From assembly GCA_016744455.1 (NCBI GenBank), contig JADGEI010000015.1:1-56152 (forward strand): DNA of 56,152 nt, read 5' to 3'. Source of the DNA: Alcanivoracaceae bacterium (GTDB taxonomy: Bacteria > Pseudomonadota > Gammaproteobacteria > Xanthomonadales > Marinicellaceae). The notes beneath the pieces were generated by a model, which did no database searches, was not told where the DNA came from, and was given only the letters and a program-made list of their open reading frames with translations. Below, one piece after another: positions 9,237-18,288 of the stretch; positions within the stretch are counted from its first letter, which is position 1, and each line of letters opens with the position of its first letter. Made by a program: the position numbers and the translations under genes.

Positions 9237-10858
9237 TTAAACTCATCACGCAGATCGTTTTAGTATTATCCGTTGCAGCTTGTTCTGAAAAACCATCAGA
9301 AACTAGCAATAAAAATGATGAAAGTTTGTTTACTATTACTCAATTAGATAGCGATCCAAGTCTATTTATACATCAGCAAAAATTCAGTATAGATTTCGAA
9401 ATTCATGAGGCGCTTGGTTCAGGTCTTGCTAGCATAGACATCGACAATGATGGTATCTATGAACTATTTTTTGCTCAATATGATAAAAATCATACATCAA
9501 GTGTATTGTATAAATTTGAAAATGGCGTAGCTGTTGATATAACTAAAGAGTCAGGCTTAGGAGATTTAAATGCGATTATGGGCGCATCTTCTGGAGATGT
9601 CAATAATGATGGTTGGGCTGATTTAATTGTGTATGGAATAGATCAATTGCACTTAATGATAAATACAAAAGGGAAATTTGATGTAAAGCATATCTATGCA
9701 TTTGAATCTGGAAGTTTCTTTACGAGTGCAACATTTTTTAATGCTAATAATGATGAGCATCTTGATTTGTGGCTTTCACGTTATGTTGAAATGAATAAAG
9801 AAAAAGTGTGTAAAGGTACTGATGGTTTAAGGCTTTTTTGTTCTCCATCTGCATACCCTTTTCAAAAGGATTTATTACTGATTAACAATGGGGATGGTAC
9901 GTACAAGAAAGCTCTTGAAGATGTTATAACTATTCCAGCTTCTCCTGCATTAGGAGTGGTTGCTGCAGATTTTAATAATGATAACTTACAAGATGTATTT
10001 GTAGCCAATGATGGACAAAATAATTTTCTATTTACCCAGCAACCCGATGGTAGCTTTATTGAGGGAGCCGAGATAAAAGGGTTGAGTAGTAATTTGGCTG
10101 GGTTAAAAGAAGCCAGTATGGGAGTTGCCATTGGTGACTATGATAATGATGGTTTAATGGATTTATTTTTAACGCATTTAGAGCAAGAAACTAATACTTT
10201 GTATAAGAATGAAAATAAATGGTTTTCAGATGTAACCAATACAATGGGATTGGGAGCACATAGTCGAAATTCAACTGGTTTTGGGACTGGTTTTTATGAC
10301 TTAAATGGAGATAATTGGTTAGATCTATTTATTGTTAATGGGAAAATTCAACCCATTGCCTATCAATCTAGAGAAAATTTGACGAAACAATTTTCTGAAA
10401 AACCAATGCTTTATATCAATAAAAAAAATACATTTGCACTATCAGAAAGCTTCAATGACCATAGAGTTGTAGGAAGAGGTTTAACCTTTGTAGACATTGA
10501 TAATGACGGTGATAAGGACATCATAAGCAATAACAATAACCAATCCCCTTCTTTACTTAGGAACAATACTAACCCTGATAATTGGTATGGACTTAATTTG
10601 AGGTGTAACAACAGAATAGACTATGGTGCAAAGGTTGAATTTACTGTGAGCGAATCTGATAAAAAAACCCTCTTTTATCGTAATGTTCATGCCGATGGAA
10701 GTTATGCTTCAGCCAGTGATCCTAGAATCATAATTACATTAGGTGATCAAACCCTACTGGAGTCAGTTATTATACGATTTTCAAACAACCAATCTAACAA
10801 TGTAAAAAGCCTATTATTAGCCAATTCCTATACGAGTATTAATTGTTCTGATAGTTAA
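9233..10858 (+). CDS. FG-GAP/VCBS-repeat lipoprotein with UnbV-ASPIC domain (CRTAC1-like)
   Basis: A 541-residue exported lipoprotein (VLSVAAC, Cys at about residue 17). It carries a series of FG-GAP-like repeats with Ca-binding D-x-D-x-D-G loops: DIDNDGIYELFF, DVNNDGWADLIV, DFNNDNLQDVFV, DYDNDGLMDLFL, DLNGDNWLDLFI and DIDNDGDKDI. Together these predict a beta-propeller. The last 80 residues or so, with GAKVEF, HADGSYASASDPR and ESVIIRFSNNQ, fit the UnbV-ASPIC domain that closes CRTAC1-type proteins. Molecular function is unknown; an extracytoplasmic binding role is likely. It is last in the run mutS - TPR lipoprotein - this gene and is followed by a strong terminator at 10899. Confidence 0.85.
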   Translation: MIKLITQIVLVLSVAACSEKPSETSNKNDESLFTITQLDSDPSLFIHQQKFSIDFEIHEALGSGLASIDIDNDGIYELFFAQYDKNHTSSVLYKFENGVAVDITKESGLGDLNAIMGASSGDVNNDGWADLIVYGIDQLHLMINTKGKFDVKHIYAFESGSFFTSATFFNANNDEHLDLWLSRYVEMNKEKVCKGTDGLRLFCSPSAYPFQKDLLLINNGDGTYKKALEDVITIPASPALGVVAADFNNDNLQDVFVANDGQNNFLFTQQPDGSFIEGAEIKGLSSNLAGLKEASMGVAIGDYDNDGLMDLFLTHLEQETNTLYKNENKWFSDVTNTMGLGAHSRNSTGFGTGFYDLNGDNWLDLFIVNGKIQPIAYQSRENLTKQFSEKPMLYINKKNTFALSESFNDHRVVGRGLTFVDIDNDGDKDIISNNNNQSPSLLRNNTNPDNWYGLNLRCNNRIDYGAKVEFTVSESDKKTLFYRNVHADGSYASASDPRIIITLGDQTLLESVIIRFSNNQSNNVKSLLLANSYTSINCSDS

Positions 10859-10898
10859 TAAGTCAATAGAGTTATATTTTTTTAAATATTATGACCAT

Positions 10899-10926
10899 AA
10901 AAAAGCCCCGTATTCGGGGCTTTTTT
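10899..10926 (+). terminator. Rho-independent terminator after the UnbV-ASPIC gene
   Basis: The stem AAAAGCCCCG / CGGGGCTTTT with loop TATT is followed by a T run. The A run on the other side lets it work in both directions. It closely resembles the terminator beyond the FadL gene at 26135-26165, and it lies just past the stop of a FadL 3' fragment (10944-11051), so it was probably that gene's terminator. Confidence 0.85.
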
Positions 10927-10943
10927 ATTACTTTTTGATGAGC

Positions 10944-11051
10944 TTATTTTCTAGAATAAGTTAATCCAACTTGATACTGATTCACATTGCATTTAATAAT
11001 CTGGCTCATTGCCAATATAATTGCTACAGCCTTATTTCTTGTAAATTCCAT
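10944..11051 (-). pseudogene. 3' remnant of a FadL/OmpP1-family gene
   Basis: On the minus strand the last codons read NQYQVGLTYSRK then stop. The intact FadL-family porin at 26183-27652 ends NQYQVGFTYSRK, differing in one of these residues, and the DNA matches too. A matching GCCCC/GGGGC terminator follows at the same short distance in both. Upstream of the conserved end the frame stays open to an ATG at 11051 (35 codons), but the sequence no longer resembles the porin. I read this as the remains of a duplicated or recombined porin gene, not a working peptide gene. Confidence 0.65.
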
Positions 11052-11078
11052 TTGTTTGCTTTATACATGTTCATATAT

Positions 11079-11132
11079 AGCAACCTTAAAAAAATACTCG
11101 TTCCGCTATTGACCGTATTTACTAAGGTTGCT
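11079..11132. repeat. Imperfect inverted repeat (possible MITE or stem-loop)
   Basis: The outer arms AGCAACCTTA (11079-11088) and TAAGGTTGCT (11123-11132) are exact complements. The inner arms (AATAC / GTATT) also pair, leaving a loop of about 17 bases. The size and terminal symmetry suggest a small non-autonomous insertion, but I see no clear target duplication. Confidence 0.5.
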
Positions 11133-11449
11133 TGATATCAAATTTCTGATCTTCAGATAAAGGTTTATATAACTAAGCTCTATTCAATAATTTGTTTGTA
11201 TTGTATTATATTATACCGCATGGTTAATAGTCACTTTATAACCCTCCAACTTGTGCTGTGATCAGAAACAGAATTACTTTAACTTAGTTGTCTAATTCGA
11301 CGAGACATGAAATCTCGTACCAGTTGTTTTTTTATTTGTCGGTCACCTAAAGCATGTCAGACTTATAGATTCATAATCTTAAATATCATCATTGTTATAA
11401 AATCACTTTAAAAAGTTATGCAAAGTCCCCCTTATATCTAGATCTTTGG
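11133..11449. other. Gene-poor AT-rich spacer
   Basis: No credible coding frame. A short hairpin ACGAGA/TCTCGT lies near 11300-11318, and the string GTTATGCAAAG near 11416 resembles the inner part of the terminal repeats of the MITE-like elements at 27776 and 50425, perhaps a relic. Confidence 0.35.
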
Positions 11450-11478
11450 TTGAAATATTTAGGTGTATAGAATAAAAT
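11450..11478 (+). promoter_or_regulatory. Promoter of the TetR-RND operon
   Basis: -35 TTGAAA at 11450-11455, a 17-bp spacer and -10 TAAAAT at 11473-11478. The predicted start, at about 11485, is at the left edge of the 19-bp operator. Confidence 0.6.
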
Positions 11479-11485
11479 TCATATC

Positions 11486-11504
11486 ATGACCGACAGTCGG
11501 TCAT
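11486..11504. promoter_or_regulatory. Perfect 19-bp palindromic operator, probably for the TetR regulator
   Basis: ATGACCGACAGTCGGTCAT is two exact 9-bp arms around one base. It starts at the predicted transcription start of the TetR-RND operon, an ideal place for autorepression. The ATG inside it is in frame with the TetR gene but would add 16 unusual residues, so I read it as operator and not as start. Confidence 0.7.
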
Positions 11505-11533
11505 TTATAATCCAAAAAATATTTGATAAAAAA

Positions 11534-12130
11534 ATGGCAATAATAGTAGATAAAAACAAAAAAAGAAGAGACATAGCCGTAGCTTGCACAGAATTGTTAT
11601 TGGAAAAAGGCTTTAAAAATTTAACAATAACAGAAATCGCTAAAACTGCAGGTATTGGTAAAGGTACGGTTTATGATTATTTTAGAAACAAAGAGGAAAT
11701 TGTTTTTGAAATTATACGCCACTTGATTGACGAGCATCATGAAGATTTGAATAAACGAAGTAGTGAAAATACTTCATGTAGACAAAAGACATTATATTTG
11801 TTTGATTTTTACTTGTGTGAATTTAAAGATTATTCTCAACACATGGAAGTATATAAAGAATACATGGCTGCCACTTTAAGTAATGGTGATTTAAGCATGT
11901 CCGAATTTAATAAAGAATGTACTGATTTCATCCATCAAATTCTCCACAAAATAATTCATGATGGGATTATTAGGTGTGAAATTAAAGCTGTGGCTAAAAA
12001 ATTAATATCTGGAATACAGGCATCAGAACGAGGTTTTATGTTGATGGATTGGGCAGAAAATAGTGTAAGTAAACAAGAATTAAAAGTGTATATAAACACT
12101 TTATTTGATTTAATAGAGATAAAAGAATGA
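11534..12130 (+). CDS. TetR/AcrR-family repressor of the RND pump operon
   Basis: About 198 residues from ATG 11534. The N-terminal helix-turn-helix is clear: ACTELLLEKGFKNLTITEIA, then TAGIGKGTVYDYFRNKEEIV, the standard TetR DNA-binding module. The C-terminal ligand domain is divergent, as usual, so the inducer is unknown. The frame is open further up to an ATG at 11486, but that codon lies inside a palindromic operator at the predicted transcription start, and the extension would be atypical for the family. The gene overlaps the membrane-fusion gene by 4 bp. I infer that it represses its own operon (TetR, adaptor, pump) through the palindrome at 11486-11504. Confidence 0.85.
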   Translation: MAIIVDKNKKRRDIAVACTELLLEKGFKNLTITEIAKTAGIGKGTVYDYFRNKEEIVFEIIRHLIDEHHEDLNKRSSENTSCRQKTLYLFDFYLCEFKDYSQHMEVYKEYMAATLSNGDLSMSEFNKECTDFIHQILHKIIHDGIIRCEIKAVAKKLISGIQASERGFMLMDWAENSVSKQELKVYINTLFDLIEIKE

Positions 12131-12867
12131 AAAAAATAATTTTAATAACAGGTTTGATTTTGAGTTTAAACATTAATGCCAAAGAAGTGTATGCGACATT
12201 CATTGTGTATGCGCAAAAAAGTGCAAAATTGGCGTTCAACTACTCAGGAATTATCAAAGAAATAAATGTAGATATCATGAGTGTAGTTAAACAGAGTGAT
12301 GTCCTTGCAACATTAATTAGTGATGATTTAATCGCAACCAACAACGCATCTAAAGTCACTTTGGAATATGCAAAATCAGATTTAAAAAGATACCAAGATT
12401 TATATAATAAAAAATTGATTGATAAGTCACAACTGGATAAATATGCGCAAGCTTATGATGCCATAAAAGCACAGATAGAACTAGAAAAAACCATTTTTGC
12501 AAAAACTATTTTGCGTGCTCCTTTTGATGGAGTGATAACGAAAAGAATGATTGAAATCGGTGATGTAGTGAGTGGTCAGATGTTGAAAACAGCTTATGAG
12601 ATACAAAGTGAACATGACAGAATGTTAGTCGTACAGTTTGATCAAAAATACAATTCAATAGTAAAAATAGGAGATGTTTTTAACTATAAGTTAGATGGTG
12701 ATGATCGCCAGTATCAAGGAAAAATATACAGAATTTACCCCACTACAAATATAGAAAATCGCAAGATAGCAGTTCAAGTTTTAGCAAAAGATTTGAAAGT
12801 AGGTATGTTTGGTGAAGGGTATATTGTGACTACTGAAACTGTGTCAAACACACAAACACAAGAGTAA
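12127..12867 (+). CDS. Short RND periplasmic adaptor (membrane-fusion protein)
   Basis: A 246-residue protein with a cleavable signal peptide (ISLNINA-like segment, cut near residue 18), a split lipoyl/barrel-sandwich half (FNYSGIIKEINVDIMSVVKQ), a helical hairpin (about residues 70-120), then the return half ILRAPFDGVITKRMIEIGD and a beta-barrel domain. This is the HlyD/AcrA order, but it is shorter than usual (about 350-400), with a reduced hairpin and C-terminal domain. It would bridge the inner-membrane pump coded 4 bp downstream to an outer-membrane channel; no TolC-like gene is nearby. Confidence 0.85.
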   Translation: MKKIILITGLILSLNINAKEVYATFIVYAQKSAKLAFNYSGIIKEINVDIMSVVKQSDVLATLISDDLIATNNASKVTLEYAKSDLKRYQDLYNKKLIDKSQLDKYAQAYDAIKAQIELEKTIFAKTILRAPFDGVITKRMIEIGDVVSGQMLKTAYEIQSEHDRMLVVQFDQKYNSIVKIGDVFNYKLDGDDRQYQGKIYRIYPTTNIENRKIAVQVLAKDLKVGMFGEGYIVTTETVSNTQTQE

Positions 12868-12871
12868 AACC

Positions 12872-15800
12872 ATGTATAAATTTGCAATCAATAGGCCTAT
12901 CACTATTTTAATGGCAGTAATGGCCTTAATTATCTTCGGTTTAAAATCCTATACATCTATGCCTTTGGCGCTTTTTCCTAATGTTGACTTTCCAATTGTT
13001 ACGATTAAAACAGTTTATCCTGGTGCCGATGCCAAAACTATTGAATCAAAAATCACTGATAAAATTGAAGAAGCTGTTTCAGGTATTAATGGCATTGATA
13101 AGCTCAATTCAACAAGCTACGAAAGTTTAAGTTATGTCATTGTGCAATTTGATTTAGATCGTGACATCAATGAAGCGGCTAATGATGTGCGTGATAAAAT
13201 TGGTGGAGTCATATTACCAGTTACTGCCGAATCACCGATTGTACAAAAAATCAGTACAGCTGGTGAAGCGATAAGTTTGTTTGTTGTCAATAAAAAAGGT
13301 GATAATTCAGCTTTGATGCAAATGGTTGATGAAAAAATAAAACCACGCTTACAACGCATCAAAAATGTTGGCGATGTGGATTCTGACGGTTATCAAGACC
13401 GTGAAATACGAATTATGGTTAACCCTTATTTACTCAGTAAGTACCAAATTTCTGCTTCAGAATTACAAGATAGAATTAGCCTAGAGAATTACAAAGCAAG
13501 TACAGGGAAAACTATCAATGAAGCGCAAGAATTAATCATCAAATTTCAAGGAGATACCAAAAGTGTAAAAGCATTAGAAAATATAGAGATAAGGCCCGGA
13601 CTACACCTCAAAGATTTAGCAACTGTTAGCGACGGACTCAGTGATGTTGAAAGCTTTGCCTCCTATAAAGGACAGCAAGGAGTCTTGCTAAATATTATAA
13701 AAATATCAGGCACAAATGTCATTGATATAATTAAAGGTGCTAAGAAAATTTTACCTGAGCTAAAAGAATTGGCAGGAGAAGATTATGAGCTAACTCTGAT
13801 AAAAGACCAATCAGATAAAATTCTGCATAGCGTAGACCAAGTGAAATTTGATTTAATCTTCGGTGCCATATTGTCTATTGTTATTGTCTTCTTGTTTTTA
13901 AGAAACTTCACAGCAACAATTGTTTCAGCTTTGGCAATTCCTACCTCAATCATTGGTACTTTTGCAATTATTGATTATATGGGCTATGACTTAAATAAAT
14001 TAACTTTAATCGGTTTAACCTTAGCTATCGGAATATTTATAGATGATGCCATTGTAGTGATTGAAAATATCAGTAAAAAAATGGAATCAGGCATGGAGGC
14101 TTTTAAAGCCACTTATGAAGGTGTGCATGAAATCGCCTTTTCTTTATTGGCAATATCAGCCATGTTGTTAGCGGTATTTATTCCTGTGGCATTTATGAGT
14201 GGGATGGTCGGTAAATTTTTCAATGCTTTTGCCATGACTGTCGCCTCAGGTATAGTATTGTCCTATTTCGTGGCTATTATGCTTATTCCTACAATTGGTG
14301 CCAGAGTTTTGCATCATAAAGAAACTAAGTTTCATGCGAAAACAGAACCTATTCTTCAAGCTTTGGATAATGGTTATGTGAAAATATTAAAGCCCCTAAT
14401 TCGGTTTAAGTATTTTACCGTATTGATCACTTTTGGTTTATTGATTCTATCTAGTAAAATATTCACCAATGTCGGAATGGACTTTGTGCCAACAGAGGAC
14501 AATAGTGAGTTTCAAATCACTGTAAAGGCCGAAGTTGGTACTTCAATCGAAGCCATGAAAACAAAAATGCAGCCCATAATTAATGCGGTTAAGTCAGATG
14601 ACATGGTAGATTATTATGCTTTAAGTATTGGTTATACAACAGCCAATGAACCGCATAAAGCTTTGGTTTATGTCAAGCTTAAGCCCATAGAAGAGCGACC
14701 AATTGGGCAAATAGAAATCACTCAAAATTACAGAGATAAATTTACCTCCATCAGAGAGATGAAAATTGCAGTTGAAAAAATACCACCTATAAAAACTGGG
14801 TCAAGTAACTCCCCTTTACAAATCGTCATCACGGGTGATAGTTTGGAAGAACTTAAAGAAATTTCAACTAAAGTCACCAAGATGCTTGGAGGATTTGAAG
14901 GAGCTGTTGATATTGATAGCGATTATCAAGATGGAAAGCCAGAGATAAGTATTACAGTATTGCGACACAATACTTCAAGACTTGGTATAACCGCGTTAGA
15001 AATTGCTTCATTGTTAAATTCGAATTATTCAAGTGACCGTGAAATCAGTACCTTTGAACAAAAAGGCAGAGAGTATGACATCACTTTGCGTTTTGATGAT
15101 GCCAGTCGTGCCAATATTAACAACATTAAAAAGTTACAAATTCGTGCGGCCAATGGCGAATATGTTTTTCTCGATGGATTGATCAAATTTGAAGAAAGCG
15201 CATCAATCGCTTCGGTTAATCGATACGATAGAGAAAGAAAAGTTATGATCAGTAGCAATGTATCTAATGTTCCTTTAAACGCACTGGTCAGCCAAGTCGA
15301 TGAAAATATATTGGAAATATTACCAAAAGGATACAACTACACCTATGCTGGAGATGTTGAAAGAATGCAAGAAACAGCTGTGTCATTTGGAGGTGCTGTT
15401 GGTTTAGCAGTGATACTCATTTATCTTATTTTAGCAGCATTGTATGAATCATTAATTCAACCTATCATTATTATGGTGACTATGCCTCTGGCATTTACAG
15501 GGGTCATTACTGCACTTGGTCTTAGTGGTAATAATTTCTCCTTATTTGTTATGATAGGTATTATTTTATTATTGGGAATGGTCGGTAAAAATGCCATTTT
15601 AGTGGTTGACTTCGCCAATCGAGCGATAAAACAAGGTGAATCGGTTGACGATGCACTGATTCATGCTGGCGAAAAGAGATTAAGACCTATTTTAATGACA
15701 ACATTTGCCATGGTTGGCGCCATGATGCCTTTGGCTTTTGGTAGTGGTGCAGGGCATGAAATGAATTCACCCATGGCATTATCTGTGATTGGTGGCTTAA

Positions 15801-15904
15801 TCAGTTCAACTATATTGGCTTTATTGGTAGTCCCAGCATTTTACAAAATTCTTTATCCTGTAGATTGTTGGTTAAGAAAATGGTATGAAGTGGGTAAGAT
15901 TTAA
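12872..15904 (+). CDS. RND efflux transporter, AcrB/MdtB-type (HAE-like)
   Basis: Proton-driven inner-membrane export pump. The 1010 residues show the RND double layout: a first membrane helix (about 10-28), a large periplasmic loop, helices 2-6 (about 325-470), a second helix-loop-helix half, and a final bundle (about 850-1000). The proton-relay pair Asp391-Asp392 lies in AIGIFIDDAIVVIEN in helix 4. FALFPNVDFP-like and YPGADAKTIE segments at the N-terminus are typical of the hydrophobe/amphiphile efflux group. Substrates cannot be told from sequence. It ends the TetR - adaptor - pump operon. Confidence 0.93.
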   Translation: MYKFAINRPITILMAVMALIIFGLKSYTSMPLALFPNVDFPIVTIKTVYPGADAKTIESKITDKIEEAVSGINGIDKLNSTSYESLSYVIVQFDLDRDINEAANDVRDKIGGVILPVTAESPIVQKISTAGEAISLFVVNKKGDNSALMQMVDEKIKPRLQRIKNVGDVDSDGYQDREIRIMVNPYLLSKYQISASELQDRISLENYKASTGKTINEAQELIIKFQGDTKSVKALENIEIRPGLHLKDLATVSDGLSDVESFASYKGQQGVLLNIIKISGTNVIDIIKGAKKILPELKELAGEDYELTLIKDQSDKILHSVDQVKFDLIFGAILSIVIVFLFLRNFTATIVSALAIPTSIIGTFAIIDYMGYDLNKLTLIGLTLAIGIFIDDAIVVIENISKKMESGMEAFKATYEGVHEIAFSLLAISAMLLAVFIPVAFMSGMVGKFFNAFAMTVASGIVLSYFVAIMLIPTIGARVLHHKETKFHAKTEPILQALDNGYVKILKPLIRFKYFTVLITFGLLILSSKIFTNVGMDFVPTEDNSEFQITVKAEVGTSIEAMKTKMQPIINAVKSDDMVDYYALSIGYTTANEPHKALVYVKLKPIEERPIGQIEITQNYRDKFTSIREMKIAVEKIPPIKTGSSNSPLQIVITGDSLEELKEISTKVTKMLGGFEGAVDIDSDYQDGKPEISITVLRHNTSRLGITALEIASLLNSNYSSDREISTFEQKGREYDITLRFDDASRANINNIKKLQIRAANGEYVFLDGLIKFEESASIASVNRYDRERKVMISSNVSNVPLNALVSQVDENILEILPKGYNYTYAGDVERMQETAVSFGGAVGLAVILIYLILAALYESLIQPIIIMVTMPLAFTGVITALGLSGNNFSLFVMIGIILLLGMVGKNAILVVDFANRAIKQGESVDDALIHAGEKRLRPILMTTFAMVGAMMPLAFGSGAGHEMNSPMALSVIGGLISSTILALLVVPAFYKILYPVDCWLRKWYEVGKI

Positions 15905-16100
15905 GGATAATGCTATGTTTGCTAATGCCTACAAACTACCAAACTAGTGACAATATCAAAACAATACCAGGTCCTGAAAACAAGCCATGCGAAAAATTCA
16001 ACCTCAAAGCACCCAGTAAAGAAATTAAAACGAGAACTAGAAATAAATTCTATCCAAGAATATCATTAATTACTTCAATTTACATTACCATTGACTGATA

Positions 16101-16754
16101 CTAGAACTGCATTTCAGTTAAGCCTTTAAACCTTTCAGTTAGCATTGGATAATGTTGTTTGATATTGTTAAATATGAAATCGGTTGGTACATCTTCAAAA
16201 TGCCCATAATCTTCAATGTACTCCATAAAAACATTGCCTAAAGCATCGTATTTTTGAAAAATAGAGTCATTCTTACCATCAAAGTCTAAAACAGGAACAT
16301 TAGATTTCTCGCACAGTTTTTTATTAAAAGCTGGCGATGCTTTTAGCCATTTGCCGTTAAGGTATATATTAACCATTGCATGTGGGGTTAATTCATTGGT
16401 GCCAAACATTTCTACCAATCGTTCTACGGCAATATGATTTTTAACTTTTGCTAAGTGGATTCTAGCGGGTATCCCTAGAGCTCTTAGGCAGCTAATTAAT
16501 AATATGGATTTCTCCACACATTGGCCTTGTGTTTTTTTTGCGAGATAACTTGATTTAAAATTTTCTTTTGAAAAACTGAAATAATAAGGGTAATACGTCC
16601 AACCATCACGTATCTTTAGATAAAGTTGTTGGACAATTTCTTTTTTGGTTATGCCTTTTTGGGTTAAGTCTTTTGTTTTGTATTCTTTTATTAAGTCCTG
16701 AATTTCATCAGTTTCATAGTCGAAATAATATGTAGATTCAGTATATTGATTCAT
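16101..16754 (-). CDS. Transglutaminase-like cysteine-protease-fold protein
   Basis: A 217-residue soluble protein of the transglutaminase-like superfamily. The likely catalytic residues are Cys79 (in QGQCVEKSILL), His125 (in LTPHAMVNIYLNGKW) and an Asp in VLDFDGK. The pattern Cys - ALGIPARIH - His - W is that of bacterial transglutaminase-core proteins, which may hydrolyse or transfer amide or ester bonds. No signal peptide is seen. It begins 46 bp after the symporter gene on the same strand, so it may be the last gene of the polyester-locus operon. Its substrate is unknown, and its membership of the pathway is only suggested by position. Confidence 0.75.
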   Translation of the reverse strand: MNQYTESTYYFDYETDEIQDLIKEYKTKDLTQKGITKKEIVQQLYLKIRDGWTYYPYYFSFSKENFKSSYLAKKTQGQCVEKSILLISCLRALGIPARIHLAKVKNHIAVERLVEMFGTNELTPHAMVNIYLNGKWLKASPAFNKKLCEKSNVPVLDFDGKNDSIFQKYDALGNVFMEYIEDYGHFEDVPTDFIFNNIKQHYPMLTERFKGLTEMQF

Positions 16755-16800
16755 AGTTCTAATTTATTGGTAATATGGTTAGTTGTTATTATAAAGCTAT

Positions 16801-18288
16801 TTAAATTTTTTGCCATTTTAACCGTGCAATTATCAACAAGGGTAAGATGCTAACAGTTGCTGCTATGGCAGCTGTTACACCTGGATTAACAAATGATACT
16901 ATAGTTTTTGATATAAATTGGTTACCAAAAAAATATAAACCAAAATGTATAACCAGAGCCGTAAGTGATGATATCCAAATATATTTAATCGGTGGTTTTT
17001 GATACATAATCCCAAATATCAAAGCAGGTGCTGCAGCCACAGTTAGCCCGTAAACACCCACTTGCCCAAATATACCCAGTAATTTTGGTGGGTTTAAGTT
17101 GATAAAATAAGCTGCGATGGCTATGACAACTAATACAATATGACTGGTGCGCAATGCTAATTTCATTTTGGTTTCTTGATTCATGTTGTCTTTATTGGCA
17201 AATAAATTTAGCACCAAGTCATTTGCTGTAATAGTGGATATGGAAATTAATAAACCATCTAATGTTGACATAGCAGCAGCTATTAAAATCACACTTGCTG
17301 TTGTATGTACCCAACCAGGAAACATATTCTCTAAATAGGCAGTCATGACTAAATCTTGCCTAAATGCACCTGTTGTTGCATCAATAAGCACTCCATCTGG
17401 GAGAATCAAATGGGCAAAAAATCCAACACTACTTAATAATAAAAATAAAATCCAAATGATGGTAAATACAGTCAGATATTGCTTAACTTGTTTATCATTT
17501 TTGACATATAAAGCTTTGGTTAGGATATGTGGTTGGCAAACTAATACTGCACCAATGATAAACCCTGCAATATAAATTGAAAAAACATCATTGAACAACC
17601 TGCCATTGGAGTTAACTAATGATAGTAAATCAGGATTGATTGCATTTAACCTATCAAAAATAGAATCAGGGGAGTCATTGAGAATGGTTATGCAGGAAAC
17701 CAGTACCAAAATAGTGACTCCAATCATCAATATACCCTGGAGAACATTGGTAAAAATATGGGCATACGTACCACCAATAAAGACGTATCCTGTGACAAAA
17801 ATCAGGGTAATTAGCAAAGCGTTAGAGTTCGAAATACCCAGTAAAGATTGCATGACAATAGAGATACCTCCAACAAGTAGAATCACAAATGCAAATGAAA
17901 GCAAATTTAGAATTGAGAAAAACAAAGCAAAACCGCGTGATTCATAACGTTTCCCAATCCAATCTGGGATAGTTAAAGCATTGTTTTCATCACCAATTCT
18001 TCTAAATTGAAAGGATAAAAAATATAACATAGCAGTAAAACCTAGTCCGATTCCTACTACTAAATGGAACCATGCAGAAAAACCATCTACATAAATAAAC
18101 CCAGGGTTAATAATAAAAGTTGCAGCTGATGCCACACTTGCTGCCAAAGTAATGCCAACAAATACAGGGTGAACATCTTTATTACCCAATGCAAAACTAG
18201 TAAAACCTGATGTTTTTTTCTGTCCTTGCCACCCAATCCAAGCTGTTAATAATAGATAAATTATAAATAAAACCCATGCAAATGACAT
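16801..18288 (-). CDS. Sodium:solute symporter (SSS family)
   Basis: Na+-coupled uptake permease of 495 residues with about 13 hydrophobic segments. Family marks include ASVASAATFIINPGF near residue 55, the KALYVKND loop after helix 7, and AAAMSTLDGLLISISTITAND around residue 340, the usual SSS signature. Its gene overlaps the PHB-depolymerase-like lipoprotein by one base. From this context I infer that it imports a short hydroxy acid or other monomer or oligomer released from the polyester; the sequence alone does not fix the substrate. Confidence 0.88.
   Translation of the reverse strand: MSFAWVLFIIYLLLTAWIGWQGQKKTSGFTSFALGNKDVHPVFVGITLAASVASAATFIINPGFIYVDGFSAWFHLVVGIGLGFTAMLYFLSFQFRRIGDENNALTIPDWIGKRYESRGFALFFSILNLLSFAFVILLVGGISIVMQSLLGISNSNALLITLIFVTGYVFIGGTYAHIFTNVLQGILMIGVTILVLVSCITILNDSPDSIFDRLNAINPDLLSLVNSNGRLFNDVFSIYIAGFIIGAVLVCQPHILTKALYVKNDKQVKQYLTVFTIIWILFLLLSSVGFFAHLILPDGVLIDATTGAFRQDLVMTAYLENMFPGWVHTTASVILIAAAMSTLDGLLISISTITANDLVLNLFANKDNMNQETKMKLALRTSHIVLVVIAIAAYFINLNPPKLLGIFGQVGVYGLTVAAAPALIFGIMYQKPPIKYIWISSLTALVIHFGLYFFGNQFISKTIVSFVNPGVTAAIAATVSILPLLIIARLKWQKI

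Noticed and set aside
11486-11533. Upstream ATG as the start of the first TetR gene
   Set aside because: The codon lies in a perfect operator at the predicted transcription start and would add 16 residues unlike the family N-terminus. A leaderless start there remains possible but less likely.
15910-16098. Open frame of 62 codons after the RND pump gene
   Set aside because: AAGGA lies only 2 bp before the ATG, the composition is not protein-like, and no domain or hydrophobic pattern is seen. It is probably spacer between converging genes.
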